Shown: positions 50,735 through 63,053 of the stretch, one piece after another
Layout: each line of letters starts with the position of its first letter
How positions within the stretch are numbered: the stretch's first letter is position 1
DNA from: Incurvaria masculella
Taxonomy: Eukaryota; Arthropoda; Insecta; Lepidoptera; Incurvariidae
Assembly (NCBI GenBank): GCA_946894095.1
Contig: OX335659.1
Span: 937,501-1,001,500, forward strand
Length of the DNA stretch: 64,000 bases
Direction of reading: 5' to 3'
The notes under the pieces: model-generated
The model's input: the letters and a program-made list of their open reading frames with translations, nothing else
Database searches by the model: none
What the model was told of the DNA's origin: nothing
Made by a program: the position numbers and the translations under genes

Positions 50735-51650
50735 TAATCCATCAAAAACACAGGTCATGATTGTTGGTAGCGGCAAGCTCTTGGCAAAGATTGATAAGAG
50801 TAATCTCCCACCTATCCTATACAATGGTATTACTATACCCTATAGTTCAAGGGTTAAAAATTTTGGTATTTTCCTTGACGAGTCACTATTTTGGGTTTAT
50901 CATACGGGTCAAGTATATGGAATATATGGAAATCGAAACTAAAATCAAGTTGGTTCAGTCGCTAATTCATCCTATATTATACTATGGTGACATCTGTAAT
51001 ATTAACCTAAACGAGGAGCTTCTAGACAAACTAGATCTCTTGCTTAATTATGGAATTCGTTATATCTTTGGTTAGAGGAAGTTTGATCATATATCCACCT
51101 ATCGTGCGAAACTAAAATGGCTTAATATTCGCCAGAGGCGTAATATGCATGTTCTCTCTCTTCTTTACTTAATCTTAAATGATCCCAAATCCCCACTTTA
51201 TCTTAAAGAACGCTTCTAATATCTCTCTTTTCATGGTGTACCACTTAGGTTTGCAGATAATCACCTGCTCCTTATTCCGTCACATTATTTCAGTGCTTAT
51301 TCGGGTTCTTTTACAGTTCACTCAGCACGATTGTGGAATCAATTGCCTCTTACTATTAGGGAAAGTGCTTCTTTGTCTATTTTTAAGGTAAAATTAAAAT
51401 CTTGGTACTTGACATGTTATAACAATTAAATCAATCAAATATTTTCTGTTTATATAGTTTTAAGTTATCTAATGTTTTAAGTGTGATTATGGTGCTTAGT
51501 TTTAAGTCATTTATTGTTTCTTGCTACCTCTTAATATATTTTCTAATATTAAGGTTAGCTGTTAGAGGTTGTTTTTGGCAATACGCTCGCCTTTACATAC
51601 TATGTAATAGTTGTAAGCAATAAAGAATATTTTCATTTCATTTCATTACA
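50735..51650 (+). pseudogene. LINE reverse-transcriptase fragment with frameshifts
   Basis: 50757-50940 reads PPILYNGITIPYSSRVKNFG, then IFLDESLFW, the 'VKNLGvxlD..L.W' region after the RT palm of Jockey- and CR1-like LINEs. The frame shifts at about 50910 and continues IKLVQSLIHPILYYGD, then LDLLLNYGIRYIFG. After a TAG (51074) come KFDHISTYRAKLKWLN and IRQRRNMHVLSLLY. Another frameshift follows at about 51210. The catalytic FADD box and everything upstream are absent. The 3' UTR ends at AATAAAGAATATTTTCATTT with (CATTT)n repeats at about 51630-51647. Confidence 0.8.
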
Positions 51651-53483
51651 TTATAATGGATATACATTAAGAAATATCTATGATTTATCTAGATTATTTA
51701 TTATATATGTTTTATATATATATTTATAACAAGTTGAGTGCGTTTTCTTGTTAGTAGAACGTTATTGAACGCAGCAATGGGCCCAATTTTAATGGGTCAA
51801 GTCTGCATTCATGTCAAATAAGACTAGCAAAAAACGTCTCCTGTGGAACTTCATCACTCGGTGTACAATCTGGAAGTTGTGACTTATTGAGCTAGACTTT
51901 CGCTAAACTCTTTGGGATAGAGCTTCGGCCTGAAACTGACAAAACTCGGACCGAAAATTGCGCCAGGTGTCGCCATTACGTATGCAAAAGCGAATGCGAG
52001 GCTCACGTGTGGAGCGGAGCGCTTGCACAGTGCTCCGCTGGTCTCGTCTAGGTGGACAACATTTAGGAAGGATGCATTAAAAAAAATATATAAAATAGGA
52101 AAATCAGCCAAGCCGTAATCGAGTTCTATATATAGTTAAGAATACACAGTGTGTTACATATTTCTTGAGAATATGTTTGATAACAACATTTTGTAGGACA
52201 AACTGAAACGTTCGTAGAATGTAGAACGAACGCAGAATGTAAATTAATAATAATATTTTTTTTCTCAGAATCAGAGTCCTTATTTTTTTAAAACAGAGTA
52301 CTCCTTTAGCAACCATCAAAAATAATCAAATAAACTATTCAAGTTATGTGAAATCTTAATGTTAAATTGTATTAAGCTTAGTTTTTAAAATTTCTGTTTC
52401 ATTCATTTGCTCGATCAAAATAAAAGTAAAAAGTTACGGCATAAATTGATATTGGGATAATTCATGTGCAAGCATTTATAAAACAAAATAAAATTATTTT
52501 AATAAAGTAAGAATACCTGTTGTGTTATAAGCAAGTCATTTATAGATTTTTTATATTTTTTATTAAAAATAAATGAAGAATGAAAAATATATAATTTCAC
52601 TAGTATTGCAAAAAGTTTGATGTCAGTTACTTTACATAGATGTTTAACAATGATATAAATTAGACAAGTAATATTATACGTAAAATATTTGTATCTAAAT
52701 TTTGAAAAGGCATTGTTTCCAAAACGGATGCTGCATGCCCGCCCTGAATGGCCCGAATATTTACCAAGAATTGAAGTAAATATTATTAAATATCTCGAAT
52801 CCAAACCAGACATTTAGTTCAAACTTTAGCCAGCCTCGAACCACTGTGTACTGAGCGCGCCCAGCTTCATTTCCACTGTAATTGAGTGTAAGAATCGTGC
52901 CAAATGAAGCTTCGTTCCTAGTAGAGGCATGATGTTAGCACTCCCGTATTGGCGCAGTCTTTGTATATTGGTAGCCAATTCTGGTAGCGCCTTCTTGGCT
53001 GTTTTTTTAAATAAATACACATTCTTAAAAGTATCAATTTAGAATGCAGAACAAAACAACGAAACATGCAAGAAGTCGGATATATTTTGTAGTGTATATC
53101 GTTCTTATAACAAGATCGAATCATAAAAATGCATGTCAATGCATATACAAAAATTTAGATTGAGAAAGCGTTCGTGGTTTAGCGGGCGTGTTCCTGTTTT
53201 CATGATAGCGGTGGTTCCACGTCCATTCTTTTCTCTTTGATTTCTTAAAATTGCGTTGATGTAACACGAATAGTTGAGGTGAAGGAAGCTGTTGTAGGAA
53301 AATTCACAGCTTGGGTGTTAGACTCTACTAAGTGCTAGATATCATTCAAGGCAAAAGGCTCGCCACGTATTCTTTATACCTAAGAAAACATTTTCTGGGA
53401 AATGAGGTCGCATAATCAAACCCTGAAGTAGAATGTTCGGTTCTTAGAAGCCAAATAAACCACTGGATACTACAATTAATCGA
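51651..53483. other. No gene seen
   Basis: AT-rich with a (TA)n-like stretch at 51700-51730. 51860-52070 and 52830-52980 are GC-balanced without recognised repeats. A 104-codon minus-strand frame (52499-52813) is A/T-biased and has no motif. Confidence 0.4.
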
Positions 53484-53786
53484 TCGCCCAGTGGCGTGAT
53501 GCCTGGTTTCCAATATTGAGGTTAAGCAACGTGAGCCGTGGTTCGGATTTCTCGTAAAACTGTAGGTCCCTTACTGGGAGTAGGGTATATCCCGCACGGG
53601 TTGGTACCATCGAATTGGAAAAATCATAGTCGAAGAGGCAATAAGAAATGCCCGTGTTTTCCATTCAGTCCGATGTAGCCATGTACTGAAAGGAAGGTCC
53701 TGGCATGATACCTTGTGTTGTGTTGGGCTAATGTCTTGACAGGGTTTTGTGGTATTAACCACCCCATGTCCAATCCAGACATAAGC
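53484..53786 (+). mobile_element. S-5S SINE, plus strand, shortened head
   Basis: Starts GATCGCCCAGTGGCGTGATG. TTGAGGTTAAGCAACGTGAG, like the 5S A box, then jumps directly into the body (GCCGTGGTTCGGATTTCTCG, GTTGGTACCATCG, GGAAGGTCCTGGCATG). The IE and C boxes are deleted. The tail GGTATTAACCACCCCATGTC is diverged. Confidence 0.75.
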
Positions 53787-54599
53787 AGAATGACATAGAT
53801 TTAGAACATAGTCAAATGACGTAATAGAATCATCAAAAATATAGTTCTGTTATGTAATGTTTATGTAATAATAACATGTAACAATGTAACAATAACAAGA
53901 TGTCATCTCTATTACAAAAATATTTCATGGAAATTATTTAATCATGTTTTCATGTAGGTCTTCATAAAAAAGTGAAATAGGCGTTGACTTTATAAAATTT
54001 TACATTTAACCTCGGTCCTCCTGTCCGCTTATAACTTCATAATCACTAACCCAATTTCGACGCGGTTTGTATCAATAGTGTACAAACCGTACTTTTCATT
54101 CCGCTAAATTACCTAACGAGCGAGCTATGGGGTGAAGTCGGGGAAAAACTGACTGTTTATCGACGGAATTTACCGCGGGCAGAGCCTCGGGCAACTACTT
54201 GATAATAAACAAAAAATCATGAATTGGAAAATTTTACTCCATTTCATTTAGTGTTCAGCTTATTCCCTCTCAAAACTCACGCACTGGCACAGCGCAATTT
54301 ATAACCCACAAATTACCCGGAGCGCTTGAAAATTCCCAACACTAACTTGAGGAGTACATGTGTTTTAACTCAAGTCTCGCTGTTTTGCGGCAAACTATGC
54401 CGAGCTAAGCATAATAGGCTGCGCCGCGTTTACCTTAGGTAATTTCATCTCCGGCGCTGCCAAGGGAGAGGCATTCGTGCTCGGTAAATAAATAATGGTT
54501 TGAAACATTGTTGAGATAAGTCCCGTAGTAGTTCCCGACTAATGCGTAAATACCGATCGCTCATGCATATTCCATTACACTAAAAATTGCTTAGTAACT
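53787..54599. other. Unassigned DNA
   Basis: 53820-53960 has TAACAATGTAACAATAAC-type simple sequence. 54010-54110 contains ACCCAATTTCGACGCGGTTT, then GTA, similar in part to 62862-62890 (ACCCGATTTGGTGCGGTTTG, then TACC), a scrap of an old repeat. 54120-54540 is GC-balanced without features. Confidence 0.35.
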
Positions 54600-54862
54600 A
54601 CTCGGCCTCGGAAGCCCAGTGGTGCGACGCAGCGGGTTTCGACCTTGAGGTTAAGCAACCCTGGGCGCGATCGTGTTCTGAATGGGTTTCCATTCGTCCG
54701 TTGAAGTTCTCCGAGTTGGTGCGTCAATGGGAACTGTCCACGTTTTCTATCCGGTTCAATATATATGTGCAACGAAAGGGAGGTCCTGATATGGCACCTA
54801 GCTCCCATGTGGTATGTTGGATCAACAGTAGGTTTGCGGTATTAACAATCTATGGCGACAAT
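54600..54862 (+). mobile_element. S-5S SINE, plus strand
   Basis: Head GGCCTCGGAAGCCCAGTGGT, then GCGACGC, followed by TTGAGGTTAAGCAACCCTGG, GCGCG and CTGAATGGGTTTCC (54648-54691). This is the best 5S-like A-IE-C order in the window. The body is shortened, the GGTACCATCG segment is missing, and it ends GGTATTAACAATCTATGG. Confidence 0.8.
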
Positions 54863-55304
54863 GACGGCCCATGTAGCCATCATTCGTGGACAGCGACTTA
54901 AAAAGGAAGGGAAGTGGCTACGAGAATGAGTCTTGGTTGCCATCGCTAGTGTATAGCGGCAGTGTAGACACTTTTTAACGAAAATAGATACACTCATAGT
55001 ATCGCCGGTCATTTAGCTTGCTTACGAATACACTCTGTTGATGCTGTCTTGTTCCAATGACAGGGCGCTATTTAGTGCAATGAACGTTCGATGTTGCGCA
55101 TCCCGAATTTGTAAGCGAACTAAGTATATGTATAACTATCAGTGCATTATCACTAATACCTTGCTACGCTGCCGCCTTGGATGAGTTTTACTCGCATCTC
55201 CCTACCTTCCTTGCTCGAAGTTCGTGGAAAACGATTCCTTACAATAAAACATAAGAAATCCTTGTTCCTAATTACTGTCTTCTTCTTCATCTTCAGCCTT
55301 TTGC
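54863..55304. other. No feature seen
   Basis: GC-balanced, unique in the window, no motif. Confidence 0.35.
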
Positions 55305-55440
55305 TGTCCACTGCTGGACCTGGTCCTCGTCCAGACTTCGCCAAGTTGTGCGGTCTTCTGTTTTTCTTCGCCAGTTGTCACTTGCTGTCTGACGTATATC
55401 GTCTGACCAACGTGCTGGCGGTTTGCCGACGCCTATTTTC
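55305..55440 (+). repeat. Q-family repeat, copy 2
   Basis: TGTCCACTGCTGGACCTGGT, then CCTCGTCCAGACTTCGCC and GACCAACGTGCTGGCGGTTT. It shares the CCACTGCTGGAC core with 49610-49735. A 97-codon frame through it is incidental. Confidence 0.55.
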
Positions 55441-56424
55441 CCTGTGCAGGGTTATTACTGTATCCGTTCTATAATTTTAATATTGTTTATATCTATAGAG
55501 GCTCCCATAAAAAAACATTTTTTTTCATTTTCTTCTTTCTCCTTTTCTTTTATTGCTGCAGATAAAGCGATTCTACAGATTGCTCCATAAAGAAACTAGT
55601 TTACGAAAGCGATCTCAGCCCGATACACATTCAATCTAAGAAACATTTGCATGCGTTGCCAACAAATTACTTTTAGAGCCCACGAAAAACGGAAGCGGGC
55701 GCATGATCAATACCCAGCCGTTTCGGCAAAGCATAACTGAACTATTCCCATCTCGATAAATTGTCGAGGCGGAGAAACAGCGCTAGTGAGGAAGGAACTA
55801 CGGCAGCGGCAACAGAAACTCGTAGTACTTGTAGTACAAACGCGTAGCCACTTTTACATACAAAGACTACTGATGTTCTCGATTTCCAACTATAGGTAAG
55901 AACACGTTAGAATTTTGGGCGCTTTTTCGTGCAAAATTACGAGAAGTGTCGTGGGACTACCGGTAGGAACGATGTTCCTTTCGCGATATACTATGTGCTA
56001 GCACAGACGGGGCGCAGCCCTATATCATGATAAAATGTGACGAATATCAATGAGGAGAAAATGTAAAGAAACAAATAGTAACTGAAGAGCAAAAGAAACT
56101 GGAATCTGGAGAATTATCTCTGTTTCAAGACATAGGCCGCAGAAAAAAAAGTCTCCAAACAACATTTGCTGGGATTTCAATATTATTAAATTTCAATATA
56201 AATTTAGGGGGGAAACTTGAAAGAAATAAAAAAAGATGCGTGGTAACACAGACAGAACAAAAGTGTCGAGGACACAATTTTTGTCTAGCGTTTGTACCAA
56301 GAGATGTCGCAGCTGTCGGGCTCACTGTCAGTCAGTTTTACTGTCCACGGCCGCCAGTGTAGGACACGGTTACTCCAACAGTCGTAACTCACGTTGCCTC
56401 AACGTAAGACGCTTGACTAGGACA
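55441..56424. other. Unassigned DNA with a strong pyrimidine tract
   Basis: 55515-55562 is a ~45-base pyrimidine-rich tract ending TTGCTGCAG, an excellent splice-acceptor look-alike. It is followed by a 24-codon frame ending at a TAA near 55637. Without a donor or homology it cannot be called an exon. 55660-55820 is GC-balanced. 56240-56424 leads into the RTE fragment and may be part of it. Confidence 0.3.
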
Positions 56425-57066
56425 ACGTGGGTATCAACGTTAATGGAGATTTCCTCAGTCATTTTCGTTTCGCCGATGATATTGTTCTTCTGTCGAATTC
56501 CCGAGTTCAGCTTCAGACCACGCTGGAAGACCTTTATAAAGCATCGATAAAGGTAGGCGTGAAGATGAACCGGGACAAAACCAAGGTCATGGCGACCGAG
56601 GGTATGACGGGAGGACAAATCGTTATCGACGGAGACGTGATCGAATTTGTTGAAGAGAGTACGTATATCTTTGTCAAATTCTGCGGCTTGGTAGACAAGG
56701 ACTGACTAATGAGGTTGAGAGACGGATTCAACTGGGTTGGGCTGCCTTTGGAAAGCTTAAATTCGCTCTGAGGTCTGACCTCCCTCAAAATTTAAATATC
56801 CGCATATATGACCCGTGCGTCCTCCCGGTTATAACGTACGGGTGTGAAACGTAAACTCTGACGGTCACCGTTGTCCAAAGGTTGAAAGTTGCCCAACGAG
56901 CAATGGAGCGAGTCATGCTGGAAATATCGCTACGGGAGAGGCAATTCGCCGACGGACCAAAGTAGTCGATATTGGACACCGGGTGGCTAAGCTCAAATAG
57001 CAGTGGGGTGGTCACGTCAGCCGAAGAGACATTCAGGCTCACTGCTTTAAATACGAGTATATTCAA
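56425..57066 (+). pseudogene. RTE-type LINE reverse-transcriptase fragment
   Basis: 56427-56705 reads GINVNGD, then FRFADDIVLLSNS with the catalytic FADD box of the RT palm, then KASIKVGVKMNRDKTKVM. This is the pattern of the endonuclease-reverse transcriptases common in Lepidoptera (RTE clade). After a stop at 56703, other frames continue RRIQLGWAAFGKLK, then PCVLPVITYGCET, LKVAQRAMERVMLEISLRE and VDIGHRVAKLK. At least two internal stops and one frameshift are visible. The endonuclease and the first half of the RT are missing. It ends near an A-run at 57090. Confidence 0.85.
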
Positions 57067-59548
57067 AAATCCGTTGATTATATGGGATGTAAAAAAAAAT
57101 GTATATTGATTAAAAATTGTATTTTGAATCTTTGAATAAATCCTTAATGTACAACGCTATCTATTGGCTATTTCGCGAGTTCGAAGTACGAAGGTGGCAC
57201 CATCCTATTTCCATAGCCGCAAACGTGTATCCATGCAGTTGCGCCATCTATTGTTCGTCCCTTCGGCATTGCCCTATTAGTGACACATATATGTCTTCAT
57301 TCATCTATGCTTGCCCTACGTTGCCGCCACACGAATTCGTTTCGATCGCCCCTGCCGTCCTTCCTTGGTCGCTCAGCCGCGCATAGCTGCCTGAGGTATT
57401 ACACCGCGCCCACTCGGAATACATTATGTGTACATTTCACAGCGATATTTCGTGGGTCGAAGAAATATAACGTGAGGGGATATATTATACCCTCACCTTG
57501 TGGTTCCGTAACATTGTGATAGTTGCGTTGTTGTATAGCGCGCCATGCGGTAGGGTCACAGACGCTTTCTCTGCAGCCTTTTCATATATGCTCTACGTTT
57601 ACTGGTGTTTCGTTACAATAATATGGTATGTTCAACTAGGATTTCTGGCTACAACAATTATATTCACTTCATCAATAATAATAAATAAAAAATTCAATGC
57701 ATTCCACCCAAAAGCAAATGTAGTGCGTTTGTTTTGAACCATAGATTCATCATTAGATATATCCATATGTATACTATGATACAACACAATATGGTACTTA
57801 AGCCTCTTGAACTGTACAAATCATGCTGAAAGATCCCCATTCCCCAGATCCTTTTCATATCTTGGTCTCTATGTGTACTACATTTATAAAACTCAGACAT
57901 TTTGGGCTATGGAAGGTGTGAATGGAAAAAGTTTTAAAAAAGATTCGAATTTATACGTGCCGAAAATATCACCAAAATATAGAAATAAATAAAAAATATG
58001 GATTGCATATTGAATCATATTATATTGGCATATGCATTGAGAACTAAAAGACTAAAGCCACGAACATATTTCACACAAATTGGCACTTTGAAAGATATCT
58101 GCAAGAGCACGGCCGTCGAACAAAAATCCGGATCCGGATTAAACGGATTAATTGCGCAGATACAAATACTATTTTAAAACATTGGTTCTTCCGCTAAACG
58201 CAATAATCCTGTACCACATTAAATCTGCTGGATGTTACTGATGTTCAACAGAAATAACGATTCGATCTGTCACAGCCCTGACGGACCAAAAGCAAAGTCT
58301 ACTTTGTTCTTTTGTCAACATGTTTTGCCAGCGGGCAGGCAAAGGAATTCGCCCTTATTGCTCTCTTTATGCAATTATTTGGTGCGGCCAAGAAAATCCA
58401 ACTGGTATTATTAAAATATCACTCAGTGTATCCAGTGAAATTATGCACTTAAATTATTAGAAATGGAGACGATTTACAATTTCACCAGTGATATCATAAC
58501 ATCACGACTTTGACATTATCACGGCGAGTACTCATAAAAATATAAATAAATATATTTATGTAGGTACACTCAAGGCTATTATGCTAGGCGGGTATAATGT
58601 TGGCTATCCCCGGGGCGCGTTTAGCATACGAAAACCTGCGCACACCTAAAAATCAACCTTCCTGCCAAATTCAGAAGGTTTGTAAATGATTTTCTATGAA
58701 AAGTCTTTGAGTTTACATTTAAGGAACCGTGTTGTTGCAGGAACTTTGATAAAATGTCGTTTACGACAAATATCTTTATAGATTGCTTTTTTATTTATAA
58801 ATAGTAGTTTGCCGCGATAACGTCGCACGAAAATAGTCATATTTTTAAACTCCACCCCATCAGGTAATTTAACATAATGGTAAGTAGCTTATAAATCATG
58901 GGAAAACCAAGCTATACTTAGACTTAGAAGCGTAAACATTGGGTCAATGGTTCTGGAAAGACAGCCAGAAAAAAATATTAGCAGCAGCTGACGTGCCATG
59001 GAACGAAACTAAATCCCAAGAACGGACGCTGACAAAAAATGCATTGGTGCAATGCTGCAAAAAAATGTCGGCCAAGCACGGCATTGCACACCGGAAAACC
59101 GTAAGTTTTAAAAACATTATGTACAGTGACGGTGTAATCTAAGAACATATGTAAATGTAAAAGTAACTTGTTAATTCGTTTCATTATTTCTCTGGTTACA
59201 TAAAATGCACTGAACAATTAGGGTATTAGACATGTATGCCCATTTACATAAAAAATGACAAACGAAAAACCCGAAAAGTCCGCACCGAGCAACGAGGATT
59301 ACGTAGAAATTTCTTTGAAGATTCATCAATCAAAATCACATATATTTTTGCAATGTAGCTTCAAATTAAGGTATTTAGGATGTTTCCTTTTACTTACTCC
59401 GTGAGACAATGAGGTCAACGAGAAATTCTCTAGAGGTTTTGATTTATTTGGAGTGACAAAATCGGATAAACTTCCGCCCTGCCGAAGCAGCCGGCCGGAC
59501 AGTCAATGCACTGTGCTCAAAATAGTCGGCAGAAATGAAAAAAAAAAA
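57067..59548. other. No gene seen; one short palindrome
   Basis: 57130-57560 is GC-balanced with frames of 79-89 codons that show no motif. GTGAGGG (57472-57478) and CCCTCAC (57490-57496) form a small hairpin. 57650-58560 is AT-rich. 59190-59260 holds a possible scrap of an S tail (TTAGACATGTATGCCCATTT, then ACATAAAAAA). Confidence 0.35.
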
Positions 59549-59690
59549 AAAAAACCAGCGGAGTTTCTTTTCAGTTCTTCTTCGCTGTATTTTGTTTTGC
59601 TGAACTGGCCAATGCAAAAATATGACAAATCCGAGTGCAGTGTACTGTCTATGGATGATGAATAAACAATACACAATACAATACATTGGC
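59549..59690 (+). mobile_element. Z-family LINE 3' tail
   Basis: After a 17-base A-run: ACCAGCGGAGTTTCTTTTCA, GTTCTTCTTCGCTG, GCTGAACTGGCCAATGC, AAATCCGAGTGCAGTGTACT and GATGATGAATAAACAATACA, then CAATACAATAC. It is one of the two best Z copies. Confidence 0.78.
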
Positions 59691-60094
59691 AGTATGTTTT
59701 GATCACGTTGACAAGAACCTTGATTTTTTCACAGCTCCAAGAGATAATATACATGTATTTATTTATATTAAGGTAAGCCTGCTTCTTGTTATGCAAACAA
59801 CATTTCAACAAAATAATTTAAACAAAACAGTGTAAGATGCACGCTCCAGTTACAGGCAAACGCGGTTTGTATGCCGAAGAATCTAAATTGGTGGAAAACT
59901 ACTAGTACAAAAATATGACATTATTATGAACCGTTGAAAATTACAAAAACCAACAGTAAAATAATAATAAAAGCACATAATAAAATAAATCGTAAACCAA
60001 AGATAAAAAAATCAGCCATGATTTTTTTTATGATTTTGATATACCCAGTGTCACTCTCACAATTAAGACGAATCTAACGACACCTCTCAAGCTA
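59691..60094. other. No feature seen
   Basis: AT-rich DNA without recognised repeats. Confidence 0.4.
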
Positions 60095-60225
60095 AAATCC
60101 ATCAAGCCGTTTAGGCTGCAGGGGGTGCCAAAGAAATATACATACATACATACATGCATATATACATGCATACATACACTCGAAAAACATAACCCTCCTT
60201 CTTTCGCAGTCGGGTAAAAAAACAA
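60095..60225. repeat. (CATA)n-bearing interspersed repeat
   Basis: A microsatellite of CATA/CATG units (about 60138-60178) stands inside AAGAAATATACATACATA, then CACTCGAAAAACATAACCCT and CCTTCTTTCGCAGTCGGGTA, then AAAAAA. The 'AACCCTCCTTCTTTCGCAGTCGGGT' context is a common lepidopteran repeat, probably the end of an element. Confidence 0.6.
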
Positions 60226-61565
60226 GTGTAAGACGTAAGAATTTGATATAAGAATAATTAATGATTCGAATTTTATATTTATTTTAAACTTATATGCGTC
60301 CCTGAGAAAAATGGGTTTTAATGAAAAACAGTAAAACAGATGGACGCATGGACGCACCGCGAAGTGATTCGATAAGGCTTCCTTTTTTTTTCAAGTGAGA
60401 AACGGAAGCCTAACAGTTATGAAATAGGTATTTGCTGCATCACTTAACCTTTCGGTAGGAAAACAAAATAAAGGAAATTTAAAATAATATGACGATATAA
60501 TCGTCATGATATAAACATGAATCTTAATACATTTCACAAAGTTACAATTGTTTTATTGCGAAGGACTTTTTCAAGTTCTCCAAAACAACAAATTGTACAA
60601 GTCGTATAGCCCCATTCGCACTTGGGAAGCCAATTTCGTTGTCGCGAAAAGCGCACTTTGTCCAGAGCCACTAGAAGAGGGTGTCGACGTACGACGAGAT
60701 AAGATGGATTATATTTACCTTACGTTCAATTAACATCTCGTGGCTTGCCCCTGGCATGGCGCATGGCGTGCCGGCGCGATGGTGTGCAAGATAAATCGCC
60801 GAGCGACTTTACAAATTACCCCGCGTGTTCTTTCTGGGTCCTTGCGCGAGGCTTCCGTGAGCACTTACTTTTGTGTCCGGGGCTGTATTTATTATTAGTT
60901 TTTTATCATTGAAAATCCTTTTTCAATCGCTTCGGTAAGGTACCCATTTTCAAGAGCAGTGCGACAGGGTGATAGCGTCCGCAATTATTAAGATAGAAAA
61001 ATGGAAATGGTATCAAAAGTGGTTATTTTTTTTTATTAAAATAAAATGCCAACGTCAAAAAATGTTTCGATAGGGATTTTTCAAAGAATCTAAAGCTTCT
61101 CGAAAATGAAAAGAGATTTCGAGAAAATAAAAAAAATATCCTGGAGAGTTTGGAAGGCTTCAGAATGATATCATTTTAGTGTGGAATCCAAGGTAGATGT
61201 ACCCCTTTTGGAAATACCTTTCCGCTGATTTCGCAAATTTCGTTCAGAATCTGGTCATTTGTAAAATCGAAACGACTATTATAGATATCGTTTCATTTCA
61301 TGAGGCAATAAGTCGTAATGCATTAAATAACAATTAATATGTTTCCACTTTGTCAAAGTTAATTCTCTGATTGTAAATGCTTCCACTTTGTCAAAGTTAA
61401 TTCTCTGATTACAAATTTTCAATGCGCTTCTGTATTTTTTTTATTTCCTAAACATTTTATTAAATTTTACACGTGTCTGAACATTTCTTTCGTTAAATAG
61501 TATCTGATTGGTCATATCTTGTGATAGCGTAACTGTCTTAGATTACCATATTCTTTTGGAATCAT
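60226..61565. other. No gene seen; one short direct duplication
   Basis: TTCCACTTTGTCAAAGTTAA, then TTCTCTGATT, occurs at 61343-61372 and again at 61381-61410, a 38-bp tandem duplication. 60640-60900 is GC-richer. The rest is AT-rich. Confidence 0.5.
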
Positions 61566-62012
61566 GTTAAGGCGCTAGGACTAGCCAACTACTCGCGCCA
61601 TACAAATGCACTTTTTAACAAATGTAATAATATGTAGTGAAACGCTTCAGCAAATTCAAATAGAACTCCGGACTGATAATGGATTGTTAATATTTTTTGA
61701 TTCCATCATTTATTTAAATAATAATAAAAATAAAAAAGTTGATTTTTCTCATTAGAAATCTGAAAGTAATTCGATTTCTAGATATAAGCAAAAACAGCAT
61801 ATATGCATAAACAAAAAGTTCCATTTGCTTTTAGATTTCTACATTTAGTCAAAAAAGTTCGGAAATGGACACCGTTTCCGCAATGTGTTTTGTATAGAAA
61901 AAGGAAACATACATTAACGAAAATAGGTTGATTCCTAGACAAGGAATCATATATTGTAAGAATGACACTTATAATCGTCAAACTTAGTTAGTTAACTTGG
62001 GGTGCCTCGTCT
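61566..62012 (-). repeat. R-family repeat, second copy
   Basis: The complement of 4595-5012: AAGGCGCTAGGACTAGCCAA, then CTACTCGCGCCATACAAATG, GCAAAAACAGCATATATGC, TTCCGCAATGTGTTTTGTAT, GATTCCTAGACAAGGAATCA and TAGTTAACTTGGGGTGCCTC. It is slightly longer than the first copy because of small insertions near 61640-61730. Confidence 0.75.
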
Positions 62013-62181
62013 AACTTTGCGATTTGGCTAGTACCAGGGCCTTAAGTATTACGTATTTGTAACCCTTTTTAATTAAGCATCTGAAGAGTCTGATGGAATT
62101 GTAATTAAAAATTAAATTGAGGTTTTTTATCCAAAATTTCTCACCCCATTGAATAGGTATTTTTTATTTATTTCATCAATA

Positions 62182-62372
62182 TTTTTTTTTATGCGACCTG
62201 ACATGGATGGCTAATACCGCACAACTACCGTTATGATATTAGCCCAATACACCACATACCCGAAGGAATTTGGTGCCATGCCAGGATCTTCCTATTATGA
62301 GCACGTCTACATTGAACTGCATGGAAAACACGGACAATTTTTCATTTCCGCTTCGACCATCTTTTCATCTAT
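62182..62372 (-). mobile_element. S-family SINE, 3' part only, minus strand
   Basis: T-run, then ATGCGACCTGACATGGATGG, TATGATATTAGCCCAATACA, ACCCGAAGGAATTTGGTGCC and ATGGAAAACACGGACAATTT. The wording of the tail (CGACCTGACATGG; CGAAGGAATT) matches the tRNA-headed subfamily. The head is absent. Confidence 0.82.
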
Positions 62373-63053
62373 TTATGAATTGATGATAACATTATAAAAA
62401 TAAATATTTACTGTTATACCCCTGTAATACCTAACTCTAAGAATAAAAGTACGCCACCTATTTCAATTTTCAAATAGGAACAGCAGTCAGCCTATCTCAC
62501 GTCTACTTAGTGATTCCCGCAACCCTAATGAAGGAAAACAAAGAAACGTAACCCTCAACAAATAACGGAGCCACATCCTCCCCCCGTCCCCCTCCCTCGC
62601 GCCCTCCCCGCCAGCGCACCCCAATCACCCGCACGTCAGAGCCGCGCCATTAGCGGAGCGGGAGACCGGAAGTGGTCCGCTCTTAGCGGGCCCTGCGGTG
62701 TAATACCCCGGCTCACGAGCGCCTAGTTCGCGATGGTGGCTAAGGCGCATGTAACACCATCAAAGTGGATGAATCTTACAAGTTTGAGATCGAATTCATC
62801 ACTTAAACTGTTCTAAAATCCATGTCTGGCAGTGCGTCTGTCCGTTGGTAACTTGAGAATCACTCACCCGATTTGGTGCGGTTTGTACCCTCGAATAGCT
62901 TGAGTATTCCAAAATTATTACCTACCTATAAGCTACTTACCATTATGCATTTTTACCTTAGGTGTGAGCAGTGGCGTTGAATAACATGAGTGGAGAAAAC
63001 ACGGACAGTTTTTCGATGAACTATAATATAAGTGGCGCCAGGGGAGTCTACTA
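62373..63053. promoter_or_regulatory. GC-rich, CpG-bearing block
   Basis: 62570-62745 is by far the most GC-rich stretch of this end of the window: CCCCCCGTCCCCCTCCCTCG, then several CCGC and GCGC steps. It is unlike any repeat family here. Such islands in moth genomes can mark promoters or first exons, but no TATA box, initiator or open frame stands out. 62862-62890 shares a scrap with 54050. Confidence 0.25.
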
